Source of the DNA: Saccopteryx bilineata
Taxonomy: Eukaryota; Chordata; Mammalia; Chiroptera; Emballonuridae
Assembly (NCBI RefSeq): GCF_036850765.1
Contig: NC_089490.1
Coordinates: 125,454,522 to 125,518,521, forward strand
Length of the DNA: 64,000 nt
Reading direction: 5' to 3'
Shown here: positions 1 to 10,990 of the stretch, one piece after another
Position numbering within the stretch: the stretch's first letter is position 1
Layout: each line of letters begins with the position of its first letter
Made by a program: the position numbers and the translations under genes
Notes under the pieces: generated by a model
What the model was told of the DNA's origin: nothing
The model's database searches: none
Seen by the model: only the letters and a program-made list of their open reading frames with translations

Positions 1-949
1 AGGTTGGGGCATTTTATGGTCTGTGCTGGTATCATCTTATCTTACCAAGCTCATGGTGGGAGAACACCTGAGGTTGGCAAGAAGAGGGTGAGGACATATT
101 CTCTAATCCCAATGTATTGACTCCTTCTATCTAGTGCCTCAACTAGACATCTCTGAGAGACTTCTTGCTTTGTTCACCTGCCTAGTTGTCCACCTGCTTA
201 GTTGTCCTCCTTTTCCCTTCTCACAGAGCACAACAGAGGCAAGTAATTCATGCAAGCAGACATTTTATATTATAGGGCAACATACGTGTGTGCGTGCACA
301 CACACACCTTGGTAGCACTGGAGGATTATTTTTATACTACTGTGAGAAAACCTAAATGCTTAAAATGTGGTGTTGCCTTAAATGAGAACTTAAATGGAAG
401 AAGAGGAGGGAAGCTGGTCTGGGCACATGTAAAGGGCAGGTTTGAGTGGAATTCTGCAGTATCGGCCTTTGAGCAAGCAGAGTTAGTTTGAGGACTCAGG
501 TGTTGAAGGCTAGGAAATCAGTGACACTGGTAGGTGAGAAGGTTCCAAAAAACAATGTACTCACTGTAGCTTCTTTGGAGGGGATCCTGGTTGAGGGCAG
601 GTAACCAAATAGAAATGGAATTTGCCTGCAGTGTGACTTGAGAAACTAATTACACAATATACTACTTGTATATGTGAACCTGTTTAATACAAAATCATGT
701 AAATGAGGGAGCTATTTAAGACCATAATGCTCAATGACATGAAGACTCACTATCATTGTATGAGCTAGAACCAATTCAGAAGATGCACCAATACTAAGCA
801 ACTCCTCCAGTTGTTTCATGTCAGTACTGGAGTTTTCTGTGCAGTCTGTTACTACACAACAGCATGCAATCTTGGAATTCAATAAAGCAAAATAATAAAA
901 GCACTCCAAAGACCTGGCTCAGGAGTATGTGCAGATAAAACTCACCTAT
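1..949. other. Unique sequence, no gene seen
   Basis: No L1, SINE, LTR or convincing exon is visible here. The only simple sequence is a short CA run near 296-307. The two short frames at 134-355 and 288-491 overlap in different frames and have no recognisable composition, so I do not call them coding. The stretch ends at the left TSD copy of the composite L1. Confidence 0.6.
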
Positions 950-965
950 AAAGAAATCAAAACCT
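950..965. repeat. Left TSD of composite L1 insertion
   Basis: AAAGAAATCAAAACCT occurs here and again, identically, at 9617-9632 just after the poly(A) tract. Removing everything between restores a continuous target. The 16-bp length and A-rich start fit L1 endonuclease target-primed reverse transcription. Confidence 0.92.
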
Positions 966-2304
966 GAGAGACAAGATGGCGCTGGAGTAGGCGGACGTAC
1001 CAGCATCTACCTCCCAGAACCAAAGTGGATTACAAACTAATTTTATGAACTATCAGCTGGAAAAACCAACTTTGGACTAAACTAAAAGGACTCTTCAACC
1101 AAGGAACGCTGAAGAAGCCACACAGAGACTGGTAGGAAAAGCGGAAACGCGGAGAGGGTTGCCCAGCTCCTCGGAGTGAACGGCAGCAGGGAGAGACTCG
1201 TGTGGCGGGAAGTGAGTTTAGCAGAGGGGAAAGGGTCCTAAGCCCTGGGAACAAAGCCCCAGCCTGCAGCCCCAGACCCCAGAAGAGGCGTAAGGACAGT
1301 ATTTAGCCGGAAACAAGTCAGGATACTGTTTGTGAGAGAGTCTGATTTCTCAGACCCAGGATCCTTCTTAAAGGGACCACGCAGAACATCTCTCTCACAA
1401 ACACTCACCCGGGGCTCCTGGAGATGGAGGGAGAGGGGAGAGAACCACAGTAACAGGAAGAGAGTATAATCTAGGAGGCACAGGGAGAAACATTTTGGGA
1501 GATAGCCACCCTAACCCCTGGGACGAGTCACTCCCCAAAGTTGAAGTGAATATTTCCCCCAGAAACAGCAATACCAGCAAAGGGAAGCAGAAGAGCAGCC
1601 AAACAAGCTCCCTCACAGCATTCAGAGCAGAGTTGAATAGAAGGAGGGAGCTTTCGGGTCTACAGTAGTGAGTCTTAGGGTCCGAGCTGCAATGCCCCCA
1701 CCCACGCGGCTGAGGGCGAGCCGGAGGGCGGGCGGCAGCAGGAGACAAAAGCGCGGTTCTGCTGGCAGGGTTGGAAGCTGGCTGGCCACCACTGGGCTCA
1801 GGTGTGAGCTCAATCTTGCCCGGCTAGGGAGAAGGGGGCATGCAAAAGCGGCCAAACTCAGCTGCCGGCAGCCTGTAATCCAGCCTCCGGGAGAAGGGCG
1901 GGAAACCCGGAAAGGGTAGAAACCAGCCCCGGAGCAAGGGCAGAGGAGCACATCCCTGCCCCGCCCGTGCAACCCAGGCTTGCGGTCTGACTTGGTAGCC
2001 GGCTCCTCCCGTGGGGGGTGGAGCCAAAAGCCCAGAAGAGGCGGAGTTCCGCTACGGAGCTGAGCTTGGGCACGCAGCCCTGCCTGGTGGTAGAGCCAAG
2101 GCTAGCAGCTGTTCCTTGAGTGGGATCATCCTGCAAAGGCAGGGCGAAAGCTCAGAAACAGGCGGAGACCCGCAGCTGAGCAAAGGTGCTCACCAGTGCC
2201 CTCAGGACCGAGCATAACGTCACACACGGGGGCGGGGCAAAGGCCAAGGCCACCAACCCTTGTGCACCCGAGCACGTGATCACAGCCACTCCGGTGAAGA
2301 GAAA
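966..2304 (+). promoter_or_regulatory. L1 5'UTR / internal promoter with YY1-like site
   Basis: GC-richer leader before ORF1. CAAGATGGCG at 972-981, starting 6 bases after the 5' end, matches the YY1 core that in human L1 positions transcription initiation near +1. The leader aligns by eye with the 5'UTR of the inner minus-strand L1 (23307 downwards) and more distantly with 39575-40430, so they belong to related subfamilies. Its location immediately inside the TSD supports a full-length 5' end. Confidence 0.75.
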
Positions 2305-3200
2305 ATGCGGAGGCAGAGAAATACAACACAAATAAACCAAGTGAAATCCCCAGAAAAGGACCTAAGTGAATCAGATATAACCAACCAGATGCAGAGTTTA
2401 AAATAACGATTGTTAGGATGCTCAAAGATATTAGAACCACCATAGATGGCCATTACGAAAACCTAAATAAAGAGATAACAAATATAAAAAAGGACATTGA
2501 AATAATAAAAAAGAATCAGACAGAAATGACAAATACAATATCTGAAATAAAGAATATAATGGAAGGAATTAAAAGCAGGATGGATGAAGCAGAGAATCGA
2601 ATCAGTGAGTTAGAGGACACAATAAATAAAGGCACGGAAGCAGAGCAGAAAAAAGAAAAGAGACTCAAAATGTCTGAGGAAACTCTAAGAGAGCTCTGTG
2701 ACAACATGAAGAGAAATAACATCCACATCATAGGGGTTCCGGAAGAAGAAGAGAAAGAACAAGGGATAGAGACTTTGTTCAAACATATTATAGCGGAAAA
2801 CTTCCCCCAATTAAGGCAGGAAAACGTCTCACATGTTCAGGAAGCACAGAGAACTCCATTAAGGAGAAACCCAAAGAAACCAACACCAAGACACATCATA
2901 ATTAAATTACCAAAGCTAAATGATAAAGAGAAGATATTAAAAGCTGCGAGAGAAACAAAGACTATCACCTACAAAGGAGCCCCCATAAGGATGACTTCTG
3001 ACTTCTCAACAGAAACACTTGAGGCCAGAAGGAAATGGCAAGAAATATTCAAAGTAATGCAGAACAAGAACCTACAACCAAGACTACTTTATCCAGCAAG
3101 GCTATCATTTAAAATTGAAGGAGAAATAAAAAGCTTTACAGACAAAAAAAAAAACTCAAGGATTTCACTGCAACCAAACCAAGGCTGCAAGAAATGCTAA
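2305..3200 (+). pseudogene. L1 ORF1 (RNA-binding protein), two frameshifts
   Basis: ORF1 encodes the trimeric RNA-binding chaperone of the L1 particle. An ATG at 2305 starts a reading frame beginning MRRQRN, as in the inner L1 of this window. It ends at a stop near 2404, while the homologous body is open in another frame from 2418, so there is an indel between about 2310 and 2395. The body shows a heptad-rich coiled coil (roughly residues 15-80 of the 260-residue frame), an RRM-like region with the motif IIGVPEEEEKEQGIETLF, and a basic C-terminal domain. A second frameshift in the A-run near 3144-3155 replaces the normal C-terminus. Not functional as it stands. Confidence 0.85.
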
Positions 3201-3273
3201 GGAACCTGTTGTAAACAGGTCAAGGGAAAAAAAAGAATATAGCAAAAGAGAAAAACAGTTTTAAAGAAAAAAA

Positions 3274-6200
3274 ATGGCAATAAACAATTACATATCAGTA
3301 ATAACCTTAAATGTTAATGGATTAAACGATCCAATCAAGAGACATAGGGTAGCTGCGTGGATAAGAAAACAGGACCCATACATATGCTGTCTACAAGAGA
3401 CACACCTTAAATCAAAAGATGCACACAGACTGAAGATAAAAGGATGGAAAAAAATATTTCACGCAAATGGAAATGAAAAAAAAGCTAGGGTAGCAATACT
3501 TATATCAGACAAAATGGACTTTAGAACTAAGACCATAGTTAGAGATAAAGAAGGTCACTACATAATGATAAAGGGAGCAATCCAAAAGGAAGATATAACC
3601 ATTATAAATATCTACGCACCTAATATAGGAGCACCTAAATATATAAAACAGACTTTGATAGACTTAAAGGGTGAGATCAACAGCAATACTATAATAGTAG
3701 GAGATTTCAATACCCCATTAACATCATTAGATAGATCCTCAAGAAAGAAAATTAACAAAGAAACAGCAGACTTAAAGGACATATTAGATCAACTCAATTT
3801 AATAGATATCTTCAGAACCTTTCATCCTAAAGCAGCAGAATATACATTCTTTTCAAGCGCTCATGGTACATTCTCTAGAATAGACCACATGTTAGGGCAC
3901 AAAAGTGCTCTCAACAAATTTAAGAAGATTGAAATCATATCGAGCACTTTCTCTGATCACAATGGCATTAAACTAGAAATCAACCACAATAGAAAAATTG
4001 AAAAACATTCAAACACTTGGAAACTAAATAGCACGTTATTAAACAATGAATGGGTTAACATTGAGATCAAAGAAGAAATTTAAAAATTCCTAGAAACAAA
4101 TGATAATGAGCATACATCAACTCAAAATTTATGGGACACAGCAAAAGCAGTCCTGAGAGGGAAGTTTATAGCATTACAGACATACCTCAAGAAGCTAGAA
4201 AAAGCTCAAATAAACAACTTAACCCTGCATCTAAAAGAACTAGAAAAAGAACAGCGAGTAAAGCCCAGAGCTAGTAGAAGGAAGGAAATAATAAAGATCA
4301 GAGCAGAAATAAATGACATAGAGGCTAAAGAAACAATACAGAGGATCAGTGAAACCAGGAGCTGGTTCTTTGAAAAGGTAAACAAGATCGATGAACCTTT
4401 AACAAGACTCACCAAGAAAAAAAGTGAGAGGACTCAAATAAATAAAATTAGAAACGAGAGTGGAGAAATAACAACTGACACAACAGAAATACAAAATATT
4501 GTAAGAAAATACTATGAAGAACTGTACGCCTAAAAACTAGACAACCTAGATGAAATGGACAAATTCCTTGAATCATATAATCTTCCAAAAATCAATCTGG
4601 AAGAATCAGAAAACCTAAACAGACCAATTACAACAAATGAGATTGAAACAGCTATCAAAAAACTCCCAAAAAAGAAAAGTCCTGGGCCTGATGGCTTCAC
4701 AAGTGAATTCTACCAAATATTCAAAGAAGAACGAACTCCTATCCTTCTCAAGCTATTTCAAAAAATTCAAGAGGAAGGAAGACTTCCAAACTCCTTTTAT
4801 GAGGCGAGCATAATTCTGATTCCAAAACCAGGCAAAGACAACACAAAAAAAGAAAATTATAGGCCAATATCCCTGATGAACTTAGATGCAAAAATCCTCA
4901 ACAAAATATTAGCAAACCGGATCCAACAATATATGGAAAAAATCATACACAATGATCAAGTAGGATTTATTCTTGGGAGGCAAGGCTGGTACAATATTCA
5001 CAAATCAATCAATGTGATTCATCACATAAACAAAAGAAAGGAGAAAAACCACATGATAATTTCAATAGATGCAGAAAAGGCATTTGATAAAGTCCAGCAT
5101 CCATTCATGATCAAAACTCTCAGCAAAGTGGGAATACAGGGAACAAAGCTCAACATGATAAAGGCCATCTATGACAAACCCACAGCCAACATCATACTCA
5201 ATGGGAAAAAATTAAAAGCAATACCCTTAAGATCAGGAACAAGGCGGGGGTGCCCCCTTTCACCACTCTTATTCAACATAGTTCTGGAAGTCCTCGCCAC
5301 AGCAATCAGACAAGAAAAAGAAATAAAAGGCATCCAAATTGGAAAAGAAGAAGTAAAACTATCATTATTTGCAGATGATATGATATTGTATATAGAAAAC
5401 CCTAAAGTCCCAGTCAAAAAACTACTAGACCTGATCAAAGAATTGGGCAAGGTGGCAGGATATAAAATCAACACTCAGAAATCAGAGGCATTTTTATACA
5501 CTAATAATGAACTGTCAGAAAGAGAAATCAGGGAATCAATCCCCTTTACCATTGCAACCAAAAAAATAAAGTACCTAGGAATAAATCTAACTAAGGAGAT
5601 TAAAGACTTGTACTCGGAAAATTATAAAACATTGATAAAAGAAATCAGGGAAGATACGAATAAGTGGAGGCATATACCGTGCTCATGGTTAGGAAGAATA
5701 AACATCATTAAAATGTCTATATTACCCAAAGCAATTTATAAATTCAATGCAATACCAATGAAAATACCAATGACTTACTTCAAAGACATAGAACACATAT
5801 TCCAAAAATTTATATGGAACCAAAAAAGAACACGAATAGCCTCAGCAATCCTGAAAAGGAAGAAAAAAGTGGGAGGTATCACACTTCCAGATATCAAGTT
5901 ATATTATAAGGCCATTGTACTCAAAACAGCATGGTACTGGCATAAGAACAGGCACATAGATCAATGGAACAGAACAGAGAACTCAGAAATAAACCCACAG
6001 CTCTATGGACAACTGATATTTGACAAAGGAGGTAAGACAATACAATGGAGTAAAGACAGCCTCTTCAACAAATGGTGTTGGGAAAACTGGACAGCTACCT
6101 GCAAAAAAATGAAACTAGACCACCAACTTACACCACTCACAAAAATAAACTCAAAATGGATAAAAGACTTGAATGTAAGCCGTGAAACCATAAGCATCTT

Positions 6201-7095
6201 AGAAGAAAACATAGGCAGTAAGCTCTCTGACATCTCTCGCAGCAATATATTTGCTGATTTGTCTCCACAGGCAAGTGAAATAAAAGACAGGATAAACAAA
6301 TGGGACTTTATCAAACTAAAAAGCTTCTGCACAGCTAAACACAATAAGAACAGAATAAAAAGACAAACTACACAATGGGAGAATATATTTGACATAGCGT
6401 CTGACAAGGGGTTAGTAACCAAAATTTATAAAGAACTTGTAAAACTTAATACCAGGAAGACAAACAATCCAATCCAAAAATGGGCAAAAGAAATGAATAG
6501 ACACTTCTCCAAAGAGGACACACAGATGGCCAATAGGCATATGAAAAAATGTTCAACATCACTAATGATTAGAGAAATGCAAATTAAAACCACAATGAGA
6601 TATCACCTCACACCAGTCAGAATGGCGCTCATCAATAAAACAACACAGAATAAGTGCTGGCGAGGATGTGGAGAAAAGGGAACCCTCCTGCACTGCTGGT
6701 GGGAATGCAGACTGGTGCAGCCACTGTGGAAAACAGTATGGAGATTCCTCAAGAAATTAAAAATAGAACTGCCTTTTGACCCAGCTATTCCACTGTTAGG
6801 AATATACCCCAAGAACACCATAGCACTGTTTGAAAAGAAGAAATGCACCCCCATGTTTATGGCAGCATTGTTCACAATAGAAAAGATTTGGAAACAGCCC
6901 AAGTGTCCATCAGAGGACGAGGGGATTAAAAAGCTTTGGTATATATATACTATGGAATACTACTCAGCCATAAGAAATGATGACATAGGATCTTTTACAA
7001 CAACATGGATGGGCCTTGATAACATTATACTGAGTGAAAGAAGTAAATCAGAAAAAACTAAGAACTATATGTTTCCATACATAGGTGGGACATAA
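3274..7095 (+). pseudogene. L1 ORF2 (endonuclease-reverse transcriptase), two in-frame stops
   Basis: ORF2 supplies the endonuclease and reverse transcriptase of L1. The frame runs 3274-4083 (endonuclease domain, with N-terminal LNVNGLN and CLQETH motifs), is stopped by TAA at 4081-4083, stays open in the same frame to a second TAA at 4531-4533, then runs 4555-7095 (846 residues). The RT active-site motif FADD is at 5368-5379. The C-terminal cysteine/histidine cluster ([18 protein letters not shown]) is near 6655-6710. Both stops stand where the inner L1 has lysine (AAA to TAA), so they look like point decay. Apart from these stops the length is typical of mammalian ORF2. Confidence 0.92.
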
Positions 7096-7192
7096 AGATG
7101 AGACTCAGAGACATGAACAACAGCGTTGGGGTTACAGGGTGGGGGGAGGAGAGGGAGGGGGTTGGGGGAGGGGAGGGTCACAAAGATCATGA
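7096..7192 (+). repeat. L1 3'UTR start with G-rich tract
   Basis: After the ORF2 stop comes the usual short L1 3'UTR start and a G-rich purine tract at about 7138-7177 with several runs of three or more G, a pattern able to form G-quadruplex RNA. The usual distal 3'UTR, seen at 17400-17560 (minus) and 57310-57475 (plus), is missing; sequence changes abruptly near 7190. Confidence 0.75.
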
Positions 7193-7429
7193 CTTTTCAG
7201 CATTTGGCATATTCCCCCCTTAATCTATAGACAGACAGCAAATATTTATGTATGGTGTTACCACTACAAAGACTGCTGTCTTAGGGACAAATGCTGATAA
7301 ACTATTTCAGCAGTTCCTCCTTCTTCAAAGACTTATATGTAAACATAGAGCTCCATGTTTCATAGGACATACTCAAGCTCACTCCATGCTCCCTGGAGCT
7401 TTAGCACAAGCGAATGCCCCCTCCCTTTT

Positions 7430-7478
<49 letters not shown>

Positions 7479-7975
7479 GTATTTTTCCTTTATTTATTTA
7501 TTTTTTGTATATTTCTGAGGATGGGGATGGGGAGGCAGGCAGACAGACTCCTGCATGCGCCTGACTGGGATCCACCTGGCATGCCTACCGGGGGGAATGC
7601 TCTGCCCATCTGGGATGTTGCTCTGTTACAACCCGAGCCATTCTAGCAACTGGGGCGGAGGTCGTGGGGCCATCCTTAGTGCCCAGGGTAGATTTGCTCC
7701 GGTGGAGCTTTGGCTGCGGGCGGGAGGAGAGAAACGAAGAGGAAGGAGAGAGGGAGGAGTGGAGAGGTAGATGGGCACTTCTCCTGTGTGCTCTGGCCAG
7801 GAATCGAACCCGGGAATCCTGCACAACAGGCCAATGACTCCGACGGGTCTACCATATCATGCTTTTTACTTAAAAAAAAAATTTTTACATTTCTTTTGAA
7901 CGCTGATGAACAGGAGACACCAAATCTTTTTCGCCTGCAAACTACTACCTTCTTTATTAGATCTAGCTAATAACA
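7193..7975 (+). pseudogene. Endogenous retrovirus pol fragment (RNase H end), split by a SINE
   Basis: In the plus strand, 7200-7420 translates (with one frameshift near 7245 and a stop) to a region resembling the C-terminal part of a betaretrovirus-like RNase H. It includes TDSKYL and, in the frame opening at 7248, a block containing FIGHTQAHSMLPGALAQA. Similarity resumes after the SINE at about 7895 with NADEQ and a short continuation ending at 7970. The class assignment rests on motif shape only. There is no LTR, gag or env in continuity with it. It lies inside the L1 TSD pair, so it moved here as part of the L1 insertion. Confidence 0.5.
7431..7856 (-). mobile_element. tRNA-derived SINE (long type, ~350 bp) with TTTA-rich tail
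   Basis: Read on the minus strand: a degraded tRNA-like head (B-box-like GGTTCGATTCC), the body with GGATGGCCCC and a CATGCAGGAGTCTGTCTG block, then an A/TAAA tail that shows here as TTTATTTA repeats at 7431-7475. The same body is seen at 42683-43037 and 50123-50490. It sits inside the retroviral fragment: the ERV frame ends near 7420 and resumes near 7895. The 5' head appears truncated or mutated and the TSD is not clean. Confidence 0.75.
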
Positions 7976-9150
7976 CTGTTCTGTCTTTTTTCCAAACAGC
8001 TCCAGATATAAGGAAAAGATTTATATAGGCGGATGGGGATCCTCAAACCCCTCAGCAAGATCTTCTGAGGATGGCTTTTAAGATACCTAGAGGCAGAAAA
8101 AGCCCAATAGAGATCAGGGGAACTACCAGCTTTTAGGATACACCCTTAAAGGCTCCAACACCCCAAAGGGGTCTCATAGGATGCCATCTGGGTCCTGCTT
8201 CAATCGTGGAAAGGAAGGTCATTGAGCTAAAGCCTGCCAGGCTTACATGCCATGCCTCTGCTGTGAGGAAACAGGGACACTGGAAGGTGGGCTTCCCCCT
8301 CGCTCCTCTAAGGGAGGGTTCAGTCTCTTCCATTCCTGCTCCAGCCACCTATGACCTAACCTTGCCCAGAAAGCTGGGGTTTGCCACTGAAGGCTGAAGG
8401 TGCCCAGGGCCTTTGGCCTCATCTACGACACTGTGGATGAGCCTAGGGTACTTCTTCCAAGAAGCAGGTAAACTGATCTCATTCACACAAGGGCCACTTA
8501 ACTATGTTTTGCCTGAATCAGGTTTTTTATTCTTCCCTCAAAGATCTCTGTTGTGGGTGTTGATAGTCCTATTTTCTGCTGCTTTGCTTAATATATAGTG
8601 TTTCCTTTATCCCTCCTACCTCAATGCCCCACTCATATTTCAGGCTGGGACCTACTCCTAATTTAGAGCTCTCTTTCCTCCTTTTGCCAACTTGTATTAT
8701 GAATTTACCTTTGCCACCCAGCTTATTGTATCCCAAGGTTCTCTTTACCAGGCTACAGTCACAGAGCTCCAGGAAAAAGCAACCTGGTCTCAACTCTCCA
8801 GGCAGAGGAGAACAGAAGCTTCATATCCACACATGCTGCAAATGGCTTTTTCCAGTCTACCTGAATCATTACCAGCTAGAAGCAGCGGTCATTGGGACTT
8901 GGACATGAGCTGCAAAGTATAGAATGATGACAATTCCAGTGCCATGCGGACTTTTCCTGTGGGGAACTTTCCTGGACTCCTGCTCCCTGTGACAGCTCCT
9001 AACAGACTAAACTGTGGTTGGGTTGCATTTTTCAGGGATTTGGCATGGTGATGGGGCCAACTTGGACTTGGGGAACATGTTAAGGACACTACTCTTTTAG
9101 GGATTGTTGCTGTATTGGCCAAGAGTTTGCTTAAAGGCTTTTAATCACTG
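7976..9150 (+). other. Obscure segment inside composite L1, partly retrovirus-like
   Basis: No open frame over 100 codons. Near 8225-8330 a frame contains CHASAVRKQGHWKVGFP, reminiscent of a decayed retroviral nucleocapsid zinc knuckle. Near 8490-8570 a frame contains GPLNYVLPESG then FPQRSL, reminiscent of a decayed aspartic protease. These would be gag-pro features lying after a pol fragment, so if real the region mixes two retroviral pieces. A pyrimidine-rich stretch ending in CAG at about 7985-8000 resembles a splice acceptor. I cannot name the family. Confidence 0.3.
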
Positions 9151-9616
9151 TAAAAAAAATAGAGGACTGGATGAAGAAGATGGGGCACATATACACCATG
9201 GTATATTATTCAGCTAGGAGAAATGGTGACATCGGATCACTTATAGAGGAATGGTGGAGTCTTGGTAGCATTGTGCGGGGTGAAATAAGCGAATCAGAAA
9301 AAAACAGGAACTGCAGGATTCCATACATTGGTGGGACATAAAAGCGAGACTAAGAGGCATGGACAGGAGTGTGGTGGCTATGGGGGGTGGGGGAAGGGAA
9401 GGAGGGAGAGGGGGAGGGGGAGGGAGAGGGGTACAGAGAGAACTGGATGGAGGGTGGCGGAGGATGATCTCTCTTCGGGTGATGGGTATGCAACAGAACT
9501 AAATGAAAAGATAACCTGGAAATGTTTTCTTTGAATGTATGTACCCTGATTTATTGATGTCACCCCATTAAAATAAAAATTTATTTAAAAAAATAAAAAA
9601 TAAAAAAATAAAAAAA
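9151..9616 (+). mobile_element. 5'-truncated L1 3' end terminating the composite
   Basis: Starts in the last part of ORF2 (degraded match to the YTMEYYSAI region), continues through the conserved TTGGTGGGACATAAAAG junction, a G-rich tract (about 9377-9431) and the distal 3'UTR with the bat L1 ending near 9540-9575, then A-rich sequence. It diverges clearly from 6940-7192 of the same insertion, so it is a different L1 copy. Its tail supplies the poly(A) end that abuts the right TSD. Confidence 0.85.
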
Positions 9617-9632
9617 AAAGAAATCAAAACCT
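9617..9632. repeat. Right TSD of composite L1
   Basis: Identical 16-base match to 950-965, directly after the A-rich tail. Unique sequence follows. Confidence 0.92.
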
Positions 9633-9920
9633 AACCTCAGACTTACTGGCACAATGAAATATCCAGATAAGCAAAACTCAGCTTTTTAATACCTTTTAAT
9701 ACTTATAAATTATGATATGTGATCTATAAATGGACTCGAACCATAAATCTAGAACAAACTGTTCTCCTAAAGGAAAAGTAGTTGTATTTCAAAGTGTTGC
9801 CTCTTTAGGCTGTGAGTTGTCTGTCAAGTAAGTGTGTGAGTGTGTATTCCATGCAATTTATATATATAACCTATATACATATAATCCATATACATATAAT
9901 CCATAAACCTAAATACATAC

Positions 9921-9957
<37 letters not shown>

Positions 9958-10140
9958 AGAGAGCCATGTCTGTGTGGCATAGAATCAATAGTCAGTCATC
10001 TGTATTTCAAATTGCTCACTTGACTTCTCCATCTGGGTGTTCTGCATGATATACTATGTACCAAACCAAGATCATTATCTTGCTCACTTTCTAAACGTAC
10101 TGGAGATACTATCTCTATTTCCCCTTCACTGTCTCAAGTA
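9633..10140. other. Unique sequence with simple repeats
   Basis: Holds a tandem of about 15 bp (TATACATATAATCCA-like, 9860-9905) and a GA dinucleotide run (9927-9963). No gene seen. Confidence 0.6.
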
Positions 10141-10159
10141 AAGTGAATAAAGCTGCTCT

Positions 10160-10530
10160 CAAGCCGAGAGCTTTGGACTCATTCCTGACTCTTTCTTCCT
10201 CACCTCAGTATGTTCAATCAGCCATAACATATAGTCAGTCAAAATGTCTCTTGCATTCACTCCTCTCTCTTTGCAACAATACCAGGATAGACTTTCATCC
10301 TATCTCTTTTAAACAATTAAAATAGCTTCTAAAGTATCTTCTTCCACTAGTATACCAAAATTATCTGAAGCATGGATATAATTGTTTAGATTCTTCAGTG
10401 CCCAGGGAAGAAAGTAAAGATTCCTCAGCTTAGCTTCATGATCCGGCCTAAAATGATTTTTCACCATCTCCAGCCATTATTCTGCCTGAGTCCCATAATC
10501 TAACCATAGCAGGCTGCTAAATATTTCTCA
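10160..10530 (+). repeat. Ancient L2-like remnant
   Basis: Degraded sequence resembling LINE-2 body (pyrimidine-rich blocks, then a stretch like 'AAAGATTCCTCAGCTTAGC' and 'TGATCCGGCCTAAAA'). Heavily diverged; family assigned by eye from known L2 consensus style. Confidence 0.45.
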
Positions 10531-10549
10531 ATGCTGCCTTTCTTTGGTT

Positions 10550-10800
10550 TGTTTGTTTATGTATTTATATTTAATTTGATTTTATTATGGTAAGAACAGT
10601 TAACACAAGATCTACCCTTGTTAACAAATTGTTAAATGTACAACACGGTTGTGTAGAACTTACTCATGTTGCTTAACTGAAACTTTATGCTTGTTGATGA
10701 GTAACTACCCCTATCTGCTCTCCCTAGCCTCTGGAAACCACTATTCCACTCTGATTCTAGACATTTGGTTATTTTAGATACTTCATATGTAGCCTTTGTT
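10550..10800 (-). repeat. Old L1 3'UTR remnant
   Basis: The plus strand reads TTTTATTATGGTAA, a run like TTGTTAAATGTACAACAC, and CTCCCTAGCCTCTGGAAACCACTATTC. That is the reverse complement of the well-known old mammalian L1M-type 3'UTR. It is far more diverged than the other L1s here and predates them. Confidence 0.7.
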
Positions 10801-10974
10801 TAACATAGTTGTTTCCTCTGCTAAAATGCTGTATCCTCTTTTACCAATGGTAAAGGTTCAGATCCTGTCATCTCAATTTTATAATTGTTCATGACCACCT
10901 TATCTCCTCTTTTCACCATTTTCCATCTGTGATCCAACATATCTCACTTTGAGAATTGATTACATTCTTAAAGA

Positions 10975-10990
10975 CCCAAGACATTTCTTT
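10975..10990. repeat. Left TSD of the 15.4 kb L1 block
   Basis: CCCAAGACATTTCTTT here recurs exactly at 26424-26439. The intervening block begins with a T-rich tract (the poly(A) of a minus-strand L1), so the insertion reads right to left. Confidence 0.9.

Larger units (their letters stand above)
966..9616 (+). mobile_element. Composite L1: full-length L1 + ERV/SINE segment + second L1 3' end
   Basis: One 8.65 kb insertion bounded by a perfect 16-bp TSD. In order: L1 5'UTR (966-2304), ORF1 (2305-3200), ORF2 (3274-7095) and a purine-rich 3'UTR start (7096-7192). The L1 then stops before its usual 3' tail and is joined to retrovirus-like pol sequence (7193-7975, cut by a SINE), about 1.1 kb of obscure sequence, and a separate truncated L1 3' end (9151-9616) ending in A-rich sequence. 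The L1 body and the final L1 tail overlap in content (ORF2 end and 3'UTR), so the tail is not the body's own. The simplest reading is a 3' transduction, or a transcript chimera polyadenylated at the second L1. Confidence 0.8.

Noticed and set aside
1395..1972. Two minus-strand frames of 116-117 codons in the first L1 5'UTR, possible antisense ORF0-like gene
   Set aside because: They overlap each other in different frames in GC-rich sequence, and no counterpart is open in the other L1 5'UTRs of the window.
7248..7646. 132-codon plus frame as one gene
   Set aside because: Only the first part is retroviral pol; the rest is the TTTA tail and SINE read in frame.
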